Positions 42,570 through 51,250 of a stretch of DNA of 64,000 nucleotides are shown here, one piece after another. The notes under the pieces are model-generated. The model was not told the origin of the DNA. It was given only the letters and a program-made list of their open reading frames with translations, and searched no databases. Where the stretch lies: positions 1-64,000 of the forward strand of contig JAKSNJ010000003.1 in assembly GCA_024399965.1 (NCBI GenBank), written 5' to 3'. Source of the stretch: Paludibacteraceae bacterium (GTDB lineage Bacteria > Bacteroidota > Bacteroidia > Bacteroidales > Paludibacteraceae). The position numbers and the translations under genes are program-made. Numbering within the stretch: the first letter of the stretch is position 1; every line of letters starts with the position of its first letter.

Positions 42570-42868
42570 TACAACAAAAAAGCGTGGAACTCTTACCTTT
42601 GTCATTCCACGCTCGAGGTTCTAGCCAACCTACTCAATAGAATGACAATGCAGAATCTCACGCCGGAATATACGAACTAAAAGGTGTACCAAAACGATAC
42701 AACCGATTAGGGGCTATTCCCCATGAGCATCTACCTTTGTCTTATTCTTGATTGAGTTTTGAATGTGCTAGATTCGAGCGTCAAGAACAAGCGTCAGTAA
42801 ACGCTTTGAATTATGTCTGCCAACCCCCTCTGAAAAATGTCACGCAGACACCCTCGGCGCGGATTTGC
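42570..42868 (-). ncRNA. Candidate structured RNA or attenuated leader, about 290 nt
   Basis: This 580-bp gap has no gene. On the minus strand a standard promoter (42873-42904) is followed by about 290 nt with many short stems (AAGCGT/ACGCTT; GTCTGC/GCAGAC; GGGG/CCCC; GTTCTTGA/TCAAGAAT), then an intrinsic terminator at 42581-42613. The word GACAAAGGTA occurs both in the body and in the terminator loop. I could not match it by eye to tmRNA, RNase P RNA, SRP RNA or a known riboswitch. It is either an independent RNA or a leader controlling the exported gene that starts at 42522. Confidence 0.55.
42581..42613 (-). terminator. Intrinsic terminator of the candidate RNA
   Basis: Stem AGCGTGGAA (42581-42589)/TTCCACGCT (42605-42613). 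On the minus strand it is followed by a T-run. It lies between the promoter at 42873-42904 and the start codon at 42522. Confidence 0.8.
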
Positions 42869-42872
42869 GTTG

Positions 42873-42904
42873 CAAAGGTACAAAGAATTTTTGGAATACG
42901 CAAA
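42873..42904 (-). promoter_or_regulatory. Promoter of the candidate structured RNA
   Basis: Minus strand: TTTG (42901-42904), 20-nt spacer, TACCTTTG (42873-42880). The spacer differs from that of the PrsW-operon promoter (58208-58239) at only two positions. Confidence 0.85.
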
Positions 42905-43002
42905 TAAAAAACAAAAAATATGCGCTACTCTTGTTGTTTGTGTAGGCAGTAGGTGGTGGGGGACAGAAAAAAGCACAGCAAGACCTGCAAAAAACAAAAA
43001 GA

Positions 43003-43034
43003 TTTGCGTATGTCGATTTTTTTTCGTATCTTTG
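43003..43034 (+). promoter_or_regulatory. Promoter of the nucleosidase-tamB operon
   Basis: TTTG (43003-43006), 20-nt spacer, TATCTTTG (43027-43034). The about 65-nt leader that follows contains a 7-bp array. Confidence 0.85.
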
Positions 43035-43065
43035 CGGCGCAAAGATTGTACCCACAATAATAGGG

Positions 43066-43093
43066 AACAGATAACAGTTAACAGATAAAAGAC
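43066..43093. repeat. 7-bp array in the leader of the nucleosidase gene
   Basis: Units AACAGAT, AACAGTT, AACAGAT, AAAAGAC, ending 9 bp before the start codon at 43103, so it overlaps the ribosome-binding region. Confidence 0.75.
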
Positions 43094-43102
43094 AAAAACA
43101 AC

Positions 43103-43585
43103 ATGGAACACTTAATTCTTATCGCCGAAGAAGGCGAACGTGATTTGATTCAGAAATACCTGCCCAACACCGATTGGCCTGTATTAGTAACCGGCGTGGG
43201 AGGCGTGAACATCGTTCGCGCACTACAAAACATCAACCGCGACACCCACGTTCTCAACATTGGTTATGCCGGTTCTGCCAACTTTGAAATAGGCACCGTA
43301 GTGGAAGTAACAGAGGTCTTTACCAATCACCCCAATTGCCGTTTCGCGGAACCACGACTGGTACTGGACCCCGTAGATGACGGTATGTTCCCCATTGCCG
43401 ACCGCAAAGCCATCTGCTATACCAATTCGGACTTTGTACTGCAATCCGACTACAAAGATTGTGTCTTCGACATGGAACTGGCCTATATTGCTGCTCTCGG
43501 CTTTGCCAAGACGAGTGCCCTCAAGTTGGTGAGCGACAACCTCAGTTTGCACGCTTATCACGAACTGACCAACGGAGTTCAGTAA
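43103..43585 (+). CDS. Nucleoside phosphorylase/MTA-SAH nucleosidase-like protein, short
   Basis: 160 aa. PNP/UDP-phosphorylase superfamily: LVTGVGGVNIVRALQ, then LNIGYAGSANFEIGTVVEV, and the C-terminal CVFDMELAYIAALG with the ribose-binding Met-Glu and the LVSDN acid. The family is usually about 230 aa; this version lacks part of the central region but keeps the active-site phrases. It could cleave methylthioadenosine, S-adenosylhomocysteine or a futalosine-type nucleoside. It is first in an operon with tamB. Confidence 0.8.
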   Translation: MEHLILIAEEGERDLIQKYLPNTDWPVLVTGVGGVNIVRALQNINRDTHVLNIGYAGSANFEIGTVVEVTEVFTNHPNCRFAEPRLVLDPVDDGMFPIADRKAICYTNSDFVLQSDYKDCVFDMELAYIAALGFAKTSALKLVSDNLSLHAYHELTNGVQ

Positions 43586-43587
43586 GT

Positions 43588-43629
43588 GGAGAATGGAGAA
43601 TTGAGAATGGAGAATTGAGAATTGAGAAT
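43588..43629. repeat. 7-bp array that contains the tamB start codon
   Basis: Six units: GGAGAAT, GGAGAAT, TGAGAAT, GGAGAAT, TGAGAAT, TGAGAAT. The AT of the last unit and the next G form the tamB ATG (43628). GGAG cores in the array could act as ribosome-binding sites. Confidence 0.9.
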
Positions 43630-46600
43630 GAAGAAGTTATTGGTCATTATAGGAGTGCTGTTGCTCTGTACTGTACTGACAGTGGGAGCATTTCTGCTTG
43701 CCTTGCGCTCTGCGCGGGTGCAAACGGCAGCCGTGGCTATTTTGACCGATGAACTGAGTCGCTCACTGAAAGCAGATATACACATTGACCATGTAGATAT
43801 ACGTCCACCCTTGGCACTGTATATGCAGGGCGTTTATTGCAGCGATCAACAGGGCGATACGCTGCTCTACGTGCCCCAACTACGCGTGCGGTTCAACCCC
43901 TTTGCCCTTGAACAACAACGGCTGTCATTCCCCTTGGTGGAAGTCAAGGAACCCTATTTCCACATCAAGCAGGACTCCCTGTCCTCCAATTTTGATTTCT
44001 TGGTGCGCGCCTTCCAGTCGAAGCAACCGCACGACTCACTATCTTACGGTATCGAATGCCGGCGCATTGCCCTCTCCAATGCCCGTATTCACTATGAGCA
44101 CTACCCCTCCGGCACCGACTTATGGGTGTCTGACATACAGACCGACCTCGGTTTCCGTTATGAGGGACAAAATGCCATGGCTGCTACCCTGCGTGCCCTA
44201 CACCTCAAGGCACAAGTGCCTGCCATTGACGGTTATGTAGAGGCCGACCTGCATGGTACACCAGACACACTCTATGCCGACCACGTACTGGTGAACTACC
44301 GCAATCAGCAAATCTTATCCGGCGATATACGCATTGACCAACCCTTGATACCGGACTCGCTCTATGCCCACATAGCATGTACCGATCTCTATGCCAACGC
44401 CGACCTTATTACCGCTTTGGTCAGCGACCTGACACACCGTCCGTTCACATTACCCGATATGGTGTACCAACTGGGCAATATCCACTACCGTGGCACGGTT
44501 GACGGTCATCTCAACGACCTGCGCCTGCACGGCGGTTTTGTCACACGATTAGGCACCATCACTACCGATGCCCGTGTACAGGACCTTACCACCCTGCAAG
44601 GCGACATCACTACCCGAAATTGGGCAATGGATCGTATGCTGCACAACACGGACATGGGACGTCTATCGGCATCGCTGCATGTGGACGCTTCATTAACCGA
44701 TTCACTACCGGAAGGCACACTGCGCGGACGCATTGAACGGTTGGACTACAAGGGATATGCCTACTCCGACATCACCCTTTCGGCACAAGCACGCAAGGGA
44801 CTATACACCGCCAGTTTGCAAGCTGACGGACAAGATTTGGCCTTTGACCTGAATGGTAGTGCCGACCTGCAAACCGACCTACCCACCATCTCTGCCACCA
44901 TGCACATGCCACGGTGCGACTTGGCCCACCTACACCTGACGGATTCCGCTTTGGGACACTGGTTGGCGATAAACGAGGCAACGATGCAGATGACGATGGA
45001 CCAAGCAGACGGCATGTCAATTGACGGTATGGAAGGAGAAGTGGTGATTCAATCGCTCTTGGTACGCGGAGCAGGACAGCAGTTGATGGTACCTCAAGTG
45101 ACGGTGGCACTCAGCCGAGAAGACAGTTTGCGCCACTTGGCATTGCGCTCCGCTATAGTCAATGCCGATGTAGATGGGGCATTCTCCTTTGCCACCCTAC
45201 CAGCCACCTTGCGCACCTTCCTGCACCATAGTTTGCCGTCGTTAGTGGCAGCGCCCACAACGGTACATCAGCCCAACGACCTCACCTTCCACGTAGATAT
45301 CGTGCAGCCCAACCAACTATTGGACATCATAATGCCCAATCGGATAGACTTGCCACAGCAACCCGATATACACGGATTCATACACGAAGCCGACAGCACC
45401 TACGACTTGCACCTGTCTATTCCTGAGATTAAGCAAGGGAACGTAGCATACCAGAATATCGCTTTCACCATACATAACAACAACGAGCAACACGACCTCG
45501 GAGCGCTCTTCTCAATCCGTCAGCACCTCATTTCATTAGACTCCACTCGACTGCGTGTGAATGACCTCATACTGGCCACCCGACTGGACGCACACGAAGA
45601 TACGCTGACCACTACTTTGTCCTTTATGGAAGAGGGCAAACAGGACTCCGTTTCAACCATCGCTTTTGCTACCCTCTTTGACCAAGAGCAGCAACGACCA
45701 CGTGTTACTGTACACATCTTGCCCTCCGACTTCCAAATAGGTAGGCAATTCTGGCATTCCGATGCCGGACAAATCACATACGTGGCTGCCGATACGGCTA
45801 TTCGTGTAGAAAATGTACACTTCTACACCAAAGACCAGCTATTGCATATTCAAGGCACTATGTCGCCACGCGTGCAGGACTCGCTGCGCGTACAACTCAA
45901 AGACATGGACTTGGGGTATCTCTTATCCGCCACACAGGTGTTGGACGCCGTAGATATACGTGGTCGCATGACCGGCTGGGCAACTCTCTATAGCGCGTTC
46001 TCTACGCCTCAGTTTGAGGCCAACATAACTATGCCGGAGGGTATTATCAACGGCACCAACCTCGGTTGCGTCACAGCCGGTGCCACCCTTGATCGCGCCT
46101 CCGGCGATATGCTCATCTCAGGTAATGCCGTATTGGATAGCGTGCAAATAGCCACTATCACAGGACGTGTAGTCCCCTCTAAACCTGCATACTGGGAGAT
46201 ATTCATTAATGCCAACGGGGCACCCGTATCGTTCATCAATCGTTGGACGGAAGGTATCATAGATGATATCAACGGCAAGGCCTTCGGGCAAGTACATGTC
46301 TTTGGTACCAATATGCACACTTGGGTTACCGCCAAAGCGTTTGCACAAGACGCCTCACTAGTGATTCCTTACACCGGAGGACGGTATTTCTTCTCCGATT
46401 CGGTTATCTTGGACACCACCTATATATCATTCCCGCACGTGCGCCTGCGCGATGCGGAAGGACATCAGGGATTGGTTTCCGGACTCATCACCCATAACTG
46501 CTTTGGGGATATACGTTACAATATTCAATTGGATTGTCAGGACCTTTTGGCATTGGACCTGAAGGCAGACCCGCAACGGATGTACTACGGTCGGGCTTAT

Positions 46601-47800
46601 GCTACCGGGCACGTGGATATCTACGGAGACCCCCAACAAACCCATATCGATGTCAATGCCACTACAGCCGGCAATACGGATTTCTACTTCAGCTTAGCCA
46701 CGGCGGAAGATGCCTCTGAGTCGGATTTCATTACGTTCCGCCAACCCTATACCGGCGATTCAACGACGTATCAAATGCCCGATACCACCATTCGACCCAA
46801 CTCCCATATATGGCTCAATCTGGCCATTGAAGCCATTCCGTCTTCACGCGTACACATGGTATTAGATGACCGCAATGGCGACGGCATAGTCGGTCGGGGA
46901 GAAGGCAGTCTGCGTTTGCTGATGGACGCCTCCACCGGCGATGTGCAACTATTGGGAGACTATACCCTAATGGACGGCACTTTTTCCTATTCGCTCGGCA
47001 ATATCGTTCACCGCGACTTTGCCATACAGGAGGGGTCGTCCGTGTCTTGGTCCGGCGACGCCACTATGCCGCAACTCAACATTACCGCCAAATACCGTTG
47101 CACCGCGTCCTTGCGCGACTTATTCGGGGCAGATGTCAAATCGGTTACCTCACGTTCCTCCATTCCTGTAGATTGTGTCATACACCTTACCGGAGACATG
47201 GACAACCCAATTATGAAATTTGACATCGACTTCCCACAGTCCGACGAAAGTGTATCGGCACAGATATATGCCATTATCAATACCGAAGCCATGCTGATGC
47301 GGCAAGTGGTTTATCTGCTCATTTTCAACCGTTTCTACGCACCTGATTATATGCGTTCCACCAATTCGAATGCCGGACTGAACGATGCCTATTCGCTCCT
47401 GTCCTCTACCGTCACGGGACAAATCAATGCATGGCTGAGCAAACTGACCTCAATGGTCAATGTGGGCTTTAATATGCGCTCAGACGGAGAGGCCGGCAAC
47501 CAGTCCTACGAGACGGAAGCCAACATACAAATTCAGCCCATCAACCGCCTTACCATTAACGGCAATGTCGGCTACCGATACAACGACATCAGCAACCAAC
47601 CGATTTTTGGCGATGCAGATGTGGAATATGAATTGACCGCTGACGGCAAATTGCGCGCCAAAGTGTTCACACACTCGGTGGATAAGTATTCCTTGCACCA
47701 ATCCGGTATGCAAGAGGGAATCGGCTTCCTGTTCCGGCACGATTTTAATTCCGGAGACGCCAAGAAAAAACGGGAGCAGAAAAAAGAAAAATCCAAATAA
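43628..47800 (+). CDS. tamB: TamB-like translocation/assembly protein
   Basis: 1390 aa from ATG 43628 (MKKLLVIIGVLLLCTVLTVG signal anchor). Long runs of alternating beta strands (AsmA/TamB-type groove) fill residues about 60-1050. The conserved DUF490-type C-terminus includes LMDGTFSYSL, LNITAKYRC, FDIDFPQSDESVSAQIYAII and the barrel-like end NRLTINGNVGYRYND. It spans the periplasm and is thought to move phospholipid or help assemble outer-membrane proteins. It is co-transcribed with the nucleosidase before it and the PepSY-like lipoprotein after it (3-bp gap). Confidence 0.92.
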   Translation: MKKLLVIIGVLLLCTVLTVGAFLLALRSARVQTAAVAILTDELSRSLKADIHIDHVDIRPPLALYMQGVYCSDQQGDTLLYVPQLRVRFNPFALEQQRLSFPLVEVKEPYFHIKQDSLSSNFDFLVRAFQSKQPHDSLSYGIECRRIALSNARIHYEHYPSGTDLWVSDIQTDLGFRYEGQNAMAATLRALHLKAQVPAIDGYVEADLHGTPDTLYADHVLVNYRNQQILSGDIRIDQPLIPDSLYAHIACTDLYANADLITALVSDLTHRPFTLPDMVYQLGNIHYRGTVDGHLNDLRLHGGFVTRLGTITTDARVQDLTTLQGDITTRNWAMDRMLHNTDMGRLSASLHVDASLTDSLPEGTLRGRIERLDYKGYAYSDITLSAQARKGLYTASLQADGQDLAFDLNGSADLQTDLPTISATMHMPRCDLAHLHLTDSALGHWLAINEATMQMTMDQADGMSIDGMEGEVVIQSLLVRGAGQQLMVPQVTVALSREDSLRHLALRSAIVNADVDGAFSFATLPATLRTFLHHSLPSLVAAPTTVHQPNDLTFHVDIVQPNQLLDIIMPNRIDLPQQPDIHGFIHEADSTYDLHLSIPEIKQGNVAYQNIAFTIHNNNEQHDLGALFSIRQHLISLDSTRLRVNDLILATRLDAHEDTLTTTLSFMEEGKQDSVSTIAFATLFDQEQQRPRVTVHILPSDFQIGRQFWHSDAGQITYVAADTAIRVENVHFYTKDQLLHIQGTMSPRVQDSLRVQLKDMDLGYLLSATQVLDAVDIRGRMTGWATLYSAFSTPQFEANITMPEGIINGTNLGCVTAGATLDRASGDMLISGNAVLDSVQIATITGRVVPSKPAYWEIFINANGAPVSFINRWTEGIIDDINGKAFGQVHVFGTNMHTWVTAKAFAQDASLVIPYTGGRYFFSDSVILDTTYISFPHVRLRDAEGHQGLVSGLITHNCFGDIRYNIQLDCQDLLALDLKADPQRMYYGRAYATGHVDIYGDPQQTHIDVNATTAGNTDFYFSLATAEDASESDFITFRQPYTGDSTTYQMPDTTIRPNSHIWLNLAIEAIPSSRVHMVLDDRNGDGIVGRGEGSLRLLMDASTGDVQLLGDYTLMDGTFSYSLGNIVHRDFAIQEGSSVSWSGDATMPQLNITAKYRCTASLRDLFGADVKSVTSRSSIPVDCVIHLTGDMDNPIMKFDIDFPQSDESVSAQIYAIINTEAMLMRQVVYLLIFNRFYAPDYMRSTNSNAGLNDAYSLLSSTVTGQINAWLSKLTSMVNVGFNMRSDGEAGNQSYETEANIQIQPINRLTINGNVGYRYNDISNQPIFGDADVEYELTADGKLRAKVFTHSVDKYSLHQSGMQEGIGFLFRHDFNSGDAKKKREQKKEKSK

Positions 47801-47803
47801 GCT

Positions 47804-48235
47804 ATGAATAGAATCCTCTTATTCGCTCTTTGTGCGCTATCGCTCACAGCGTGCGCCGATGACAAAAAAGTCATTACCTCAACCGACCTTCCACAGGCAG
47901 CACGAACATTGATGACGCAGTACGTTAATGCTGACGATGTACTACTGATTACCCAAGAAGGCAGAGGGCCTTGGACAGAATATGAGATACGACTGACTGA
48001 CCAATCTGATTGGGAGTTTGATGCACAAGGTGCGCTTACAAAGGTAGAGATATTAGCCGGCATACCCGATGAATTGATACCGGAACCGATACTGCATCAG
48101 GTTCGTACATCCTACCCCAAGGCCATCATTACCGAATACAGCATCGACACACGCGACCAAGAAGTCAAACTCAACAACGGCATCGAGCTGACCTTCAATC
48201 TGCAAGGCAAATTGCTAAGAACAGAAGTGGACTAA
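47804..48235 (+). CDS. PepSY-like lipoprotein
   Basis: 143 aa with a lipobox (LSLTAC, Cys17). The mature protein has two similar halves of the PepSY-like/DUF2874 type: L-P-x-x-A-x-x-x, a strand, then EYEIRLTDQSDWEFDAQG and IELTFNLQGKLLRTE. Such proteins are small periplasmic or outer-membrane proteins of unknown function. It lies 3 bp after tamB. After its stop a GACGAC/GTCGTC hairpin (48284-48298) may slow transcription, but it has no T-run. Confidence 0.85.
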   Translation: MNRILLFALCALSLTACADDKKVITSTDLPQAARTLMTQYVNADDVLLITQEGRGPWTEYEIRLTDQSDWEFDAQGALTKVEILAGIPDELIPEPILHQVRTSYPKAIITEYSIDTRDQEVKLNNGIELTFNLQGKLLRTEVD

Positions 48236-48393
48236 TCGCGGTGCGGACAAAACTTCGTTCGGCTTATGCTTGTCGCAAAGACTGACGACTTTGTCGTCAT
48301 TGGGCGACCGCACATCCTCACTTTCCCCACCACAATAGTTGTGTCGGGGATCCCAATGAAAGAGTTCTCGTCTCATGTCACACATCACAAAAA

Positions 48394-48420
48394 AATCGAA
48401 CCCCAAATGGGATTCGACTT
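48394..48420 (-). terminator. Terminator of the tRNA-Asp gene
   Basis: Minus strand: stem TCGAATCCC/GGGTTCGA with one bulge, then a run of seven Ts. It begins 6 bases after the mature tRNA 3' end. Confidence 0.85.
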
Positions 48421-48425
48421 TTTTG

Positions 48426-48499
48426 CGGTGCGGACGAGACTCGAACTCGCGACCTACGGCGTGACAGGCCGGTATTCTAACCAACTGAACTACCGCACC
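48426..48499 (-). tRNA. tRNA-Asp (GTC)
   Basis: Minus strand, 74 nt without an encoded CCA. Acceptor stem GGTGCGG/CCGCACC with discriminator G; D-arm AGTTCAGTTGGTTAGAAT; anticodon loop CTGTCAC (anticodon GTC); T-arm with GAGTTCGAGTCTC. It has its own promoter and terminator and stands alone. Confidence 0.97.
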
Positions 48500-48529
48500 T
48501 CGGTAGTGTCTTCCTTTCGAAAGCGGATG

Positions 48530-48561
48530 CAAAGGTACTGCTTTTTTTTGATATGACCAAA
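48530..48561 (-). promoter_or_regulatory. Promoter of tRNA-Asp
   Basis: Minus strand: TTTG (48558-48561), 20-nt spacer, TACCTTTG (48530-48537), about 30 bases before the tRNA 5' end. Confidence 0.85.
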
Positions 48562-48599
48562 TTTTTCGACACTTTTTTTGCAAAAAAATTGCATTTTGC

Positions 48600-51239
48600 C
48601 TAAAATTCCTTCTTTTTTCGCCCACAAAGGACGTGAAATGGGCAATAACAATGCGAATCTTCGCACGTTTTTTGGTCCGTTGGAGCAAAATCGGTAGTGT
48701 TCAAAATCGTTTGTACCAATGTTTCTAACTTGGACAAGAAATCGGCCTTGACATCCGCAAAGTCGTTCAATGGGGCTCCGTTATACTGCAAACGTCGGTC
48801 CGCTTCCGTATTTCGCGGATACAGCAACTCCGGCACAATAGGCATATCGTGCGGATTGGAGTCCACTAACGCGCAATAAATCAAGGTCTGCAAGGCATAT
48901 CGGCTATTGGTATCCGAGAATAAGGTATCCCAATTGACCTCCATCTTCTTGGCATCAAAGCCACCTGTTTTATAGTCCAATATACGCAAACGCTGTACCC
49001 CGTTATCATTGATGATGTCCAATCGGTCCACCTTACCGCCCACCGACAAAGCCGGTAAGGACAGATAGGTCTCCAATCCTTGTAATGTGAAAGGGGCTAT
49101 CTGTTCATCTACGCGGAATACCTTACGCGCCATCTCTTTAATAATCTCATTCTCAGCACTATGCTGCTCCGGACGATAGGGGTCTTCGGTTATTTCAGGG
49201 TGGTGGCGACGGCTATCTGCATTCACTTCGGCATACGCTTGGGTCAATGCCTCCGTCAAGTCCGCCGATTGGGCATAAGGATGCACCATTTCCTTGGTTA
49301 TTGTATTGCCCAACGTACGATACACGTGTTCCACCACCGCGTGCAGGAGCGAACCAAACACGTTCATGGGCAACATCTTACTCGGCTCGTACGGCTCGTA
49401 CAGGTGAGCAATATGCTTGAGATAGAACTCCCGTTTGCACTCAATAAAATCGCTAATCGCCGATGGCGAAAGCAGTTTGTCCAGCTTAGGTAATGCCGTT
49501 AGACAAGTGTTCATTTCCTGCCCGCCGCCGCGCTCTGCCGATTCGGTAATACGATAGCGCTGCACCTGATAATCGGTTGTGGTAAGGAGTTGCATCAAGA
49601 AACGCGACATCGTCTTCTTCTCCATCGCCGTCATCGCGTCGGAGAACAGCATACTGACATGTTGTGGACGGCGAAGCAAACGGAAGAAGTTGTAGGCATA
49701 TATTTTGGCTTCCTCCTCGCGCGTCTGCATGTGGTATGCCTGACGTATATCATACGGAATAAAACTCTTGTCGTGGGTAATACGCGGTACCACACCTTCC
49801 TCTACATTGAGGATTAGCACATGGTCAAAGTCCAGCAAACGTGTTTCCAGAATACCGATAATCTGTATATCGGTTATCGGTTCGCCATGGAAAGGTATTG
49901 TTACCTGCTCCAGTTTACGCCTTACCAAGTTCCGCAACACTTTGGCTGTGGCTACACTCTGCCTAAGTAACTCATCTTGCTCAAAGAGCAACGTCATCTG
50001 CTTAATCACCTGTTGCGTTTGGTAGTACGATTCTGCCAAGAGTACTTGCTGCCACGATTCCTCGTCCGGACGGGATTGGGGACGGAAGGTTTGGTTCAGA
50101 TGCTGCATGAGTTGGAGCAGAATTTGGTGTAGTGGCAATTCTGACTTGATTTGTGCGGTAAGGTAATTCATTACCTCCGCATAGATACGGGTATTGTGCA
50201 AGGGATAGCCCTTGGTGATGTTCACTTTCTGCTCTATGCCGGCGGTCGGTAGGGAGTAAATGACCTGCTCCAGCACCGATTCATCGGCTATCACGATGGC
50301 TGTTTTCTCTCCTGCGTGATGGTTTTCCAACAGCCATTGGTGTACGTAGCGTGACTGGGTCTCGGTAGATTGGCAAGCAATGGCCTGAATGGTAGGCAAA
50401 ACCGAATTATCTGCCACAGTCGGCATCGCATTTCCAAACTGCTTGATATTCTCTTGAATAAACTGATACACACCCTTATCGACTTGGAAAGAGGGGTTGT
50501 AATCCCAATAGAAACGCGTTGTGGCAACGTGCTGCAATAGTTCCATCAGGCATCGCTCAGCAGCCAACAGATAATTAAAGCCCACAAAGACGTATGTTCG
50601 TCCCTGCACCGTACCCGTCAGTTCGTCCCAATGCTCCACCACCCAACGATAACGGGCACCGCGTGTCCCTACTCCTTCGGTTTGCTCAGCGCCCGTAAAA
50701 TCCCGATAAATAGAAGGAAAAACGCTCCATAAGTTCTCAAAATACCGATGTACAGAATCATCCGAGCAGGCATCATCGCCCAGTATTTTAAGCAGCGATT
50801 GACGTGTATCGTCGTCTATGTTCAACTGTTCCAATTGCTGCGCTGCAGCCGTGTGGCAGACCAATCCATCTACATTAACCAAAGCCATGTCGCCATTGGA
50901 GAAGTCGCTCAACATCTGCTGCCCCCAACCGTAGAAAGCGTCCATCTGCAAGGGGTCTTGGACATACTTTTTGTATATGTTGTACAACTTGCACACCGAG
51001 CGTATCTCTTCGTCTTGACGCAAAGGGCACCATTGGTCCACCAGTTGGTCGATGGTCATCATCTTGGGCAGCACGACGGGGGTAGAACGATGCGACTGTA
51101 CAATCTGTGTCTTGAAGTGCTCCTTCATAAACAACGCCGCACGCTGCATCGGAAAAACTATCGTGCAATCCTGCAATCGGTCCCAACCGATATGCTCAAT
51201 CAAATCCTGCGCTACAAGCGATAAAAACGAGTTTTTCAT
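48600..51239 (-). CDS. addB: AddB-type nuclease subunit
   Basis: 879 aa. The N-terminal part is a degenerate helicase fold (IVFPMQRAALFMKEH). The C-terminal PD-(D/E)XK nuclease has GGKVDRLDII and ILDYKTGG. Cysteines for an Fe-S staple are present: one in FIECKREFY and three in CEDSHCYCPFHVLC, as in AddB. With AddA it processes double-strand breaks and degrades linear foreign DNA. It starts 11 bp after addA. Confidence 0.9.
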   Translation of the reverse strand: MKNSFLSLVAQDLIEHIGWDRLQDCTIVFPMQRAALFMKEHFKTQIVQSHRSTPVVLPKMMTIDQLVDQWCPLRQDEEIRSVCKLYNIYKKYVQDPLQMDAFYGWGQQMLSDFSNGDMALVNVDGLVCHTAAAQQLEQLNIDDDTRQSLLKILGDDACSDDSVHRYFENLWSVFPSIYRDFTGAEQTEGVGTRGARYRWVVEHWDELTGTVQGRTYVFVGFNYLLAAERCLMELLQHVATTRFYWDYNPSFQVDKGVYQFIQENIKQFGNAMPTVADNSVLPTIQAIACQSTETQSRYVHQWLLENHHAGEKTAIVIADESVLEQVIYSLPTAGIEQKVNITKGYPLHNTRIYAEVMNYLTAQIKSELPLHQILLQLMQHLNQTFRPQSRPDEESWQQVLLAESYYQTQQVIKQMTLLFEQDELLRQSVATAKVLRNLVRRKLEQVTIPFHGEPITDIQIIGILETRLLDFDHVLILNVEEGVVPRITHDKSFIPYDIRQAYHMQTREEEAKIYAYNFFRLLRRPQHVSMLFSDAMTAMEKKTMSRFLMQLLTTTDYQVQRYRITESAERGGGQEMNTCLTALPKLDKLLSPSAISDFIECKREFYLKHIAHLYEPYEPSKMLPMNVFGSLLHAVVEHVYRTLGNTITKEMVHPYAQSADLTEALTQAYAEVNADSRRHHPEITEDPYRPEQHSAENEIIKEMARKVFRVDEQIAPFTLQGLETYLSLPALSVGGKVDRLDIINDNGVQRLRILDYKTGGFDAKKMEVNWDTLFSDTNSRYALQTLIYCALVDSNPHDMPIVPELLYPRNTEADRRLQYNGAPLNDFADVKADFLSKLETLVQTILNTTDFAPTDQKTCEDSHCYCPFHVLCGRKKKEF

Positions 51240-51250
51240 TACGATTGGTT

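Noticed and set aside
48238..48313. tRNA-like remnant near tRNA-Asp (GCGGTGCGGAC shared over 11 bp, GTGCGG/CCGCAC closing stem)
   Set aside because: Overall length resembles a tRNA, but there is no T-loop TTCRA and no anticodon arm. Similarity is limited to the acceptor end, so a decayed tRNA cannot be claimed.
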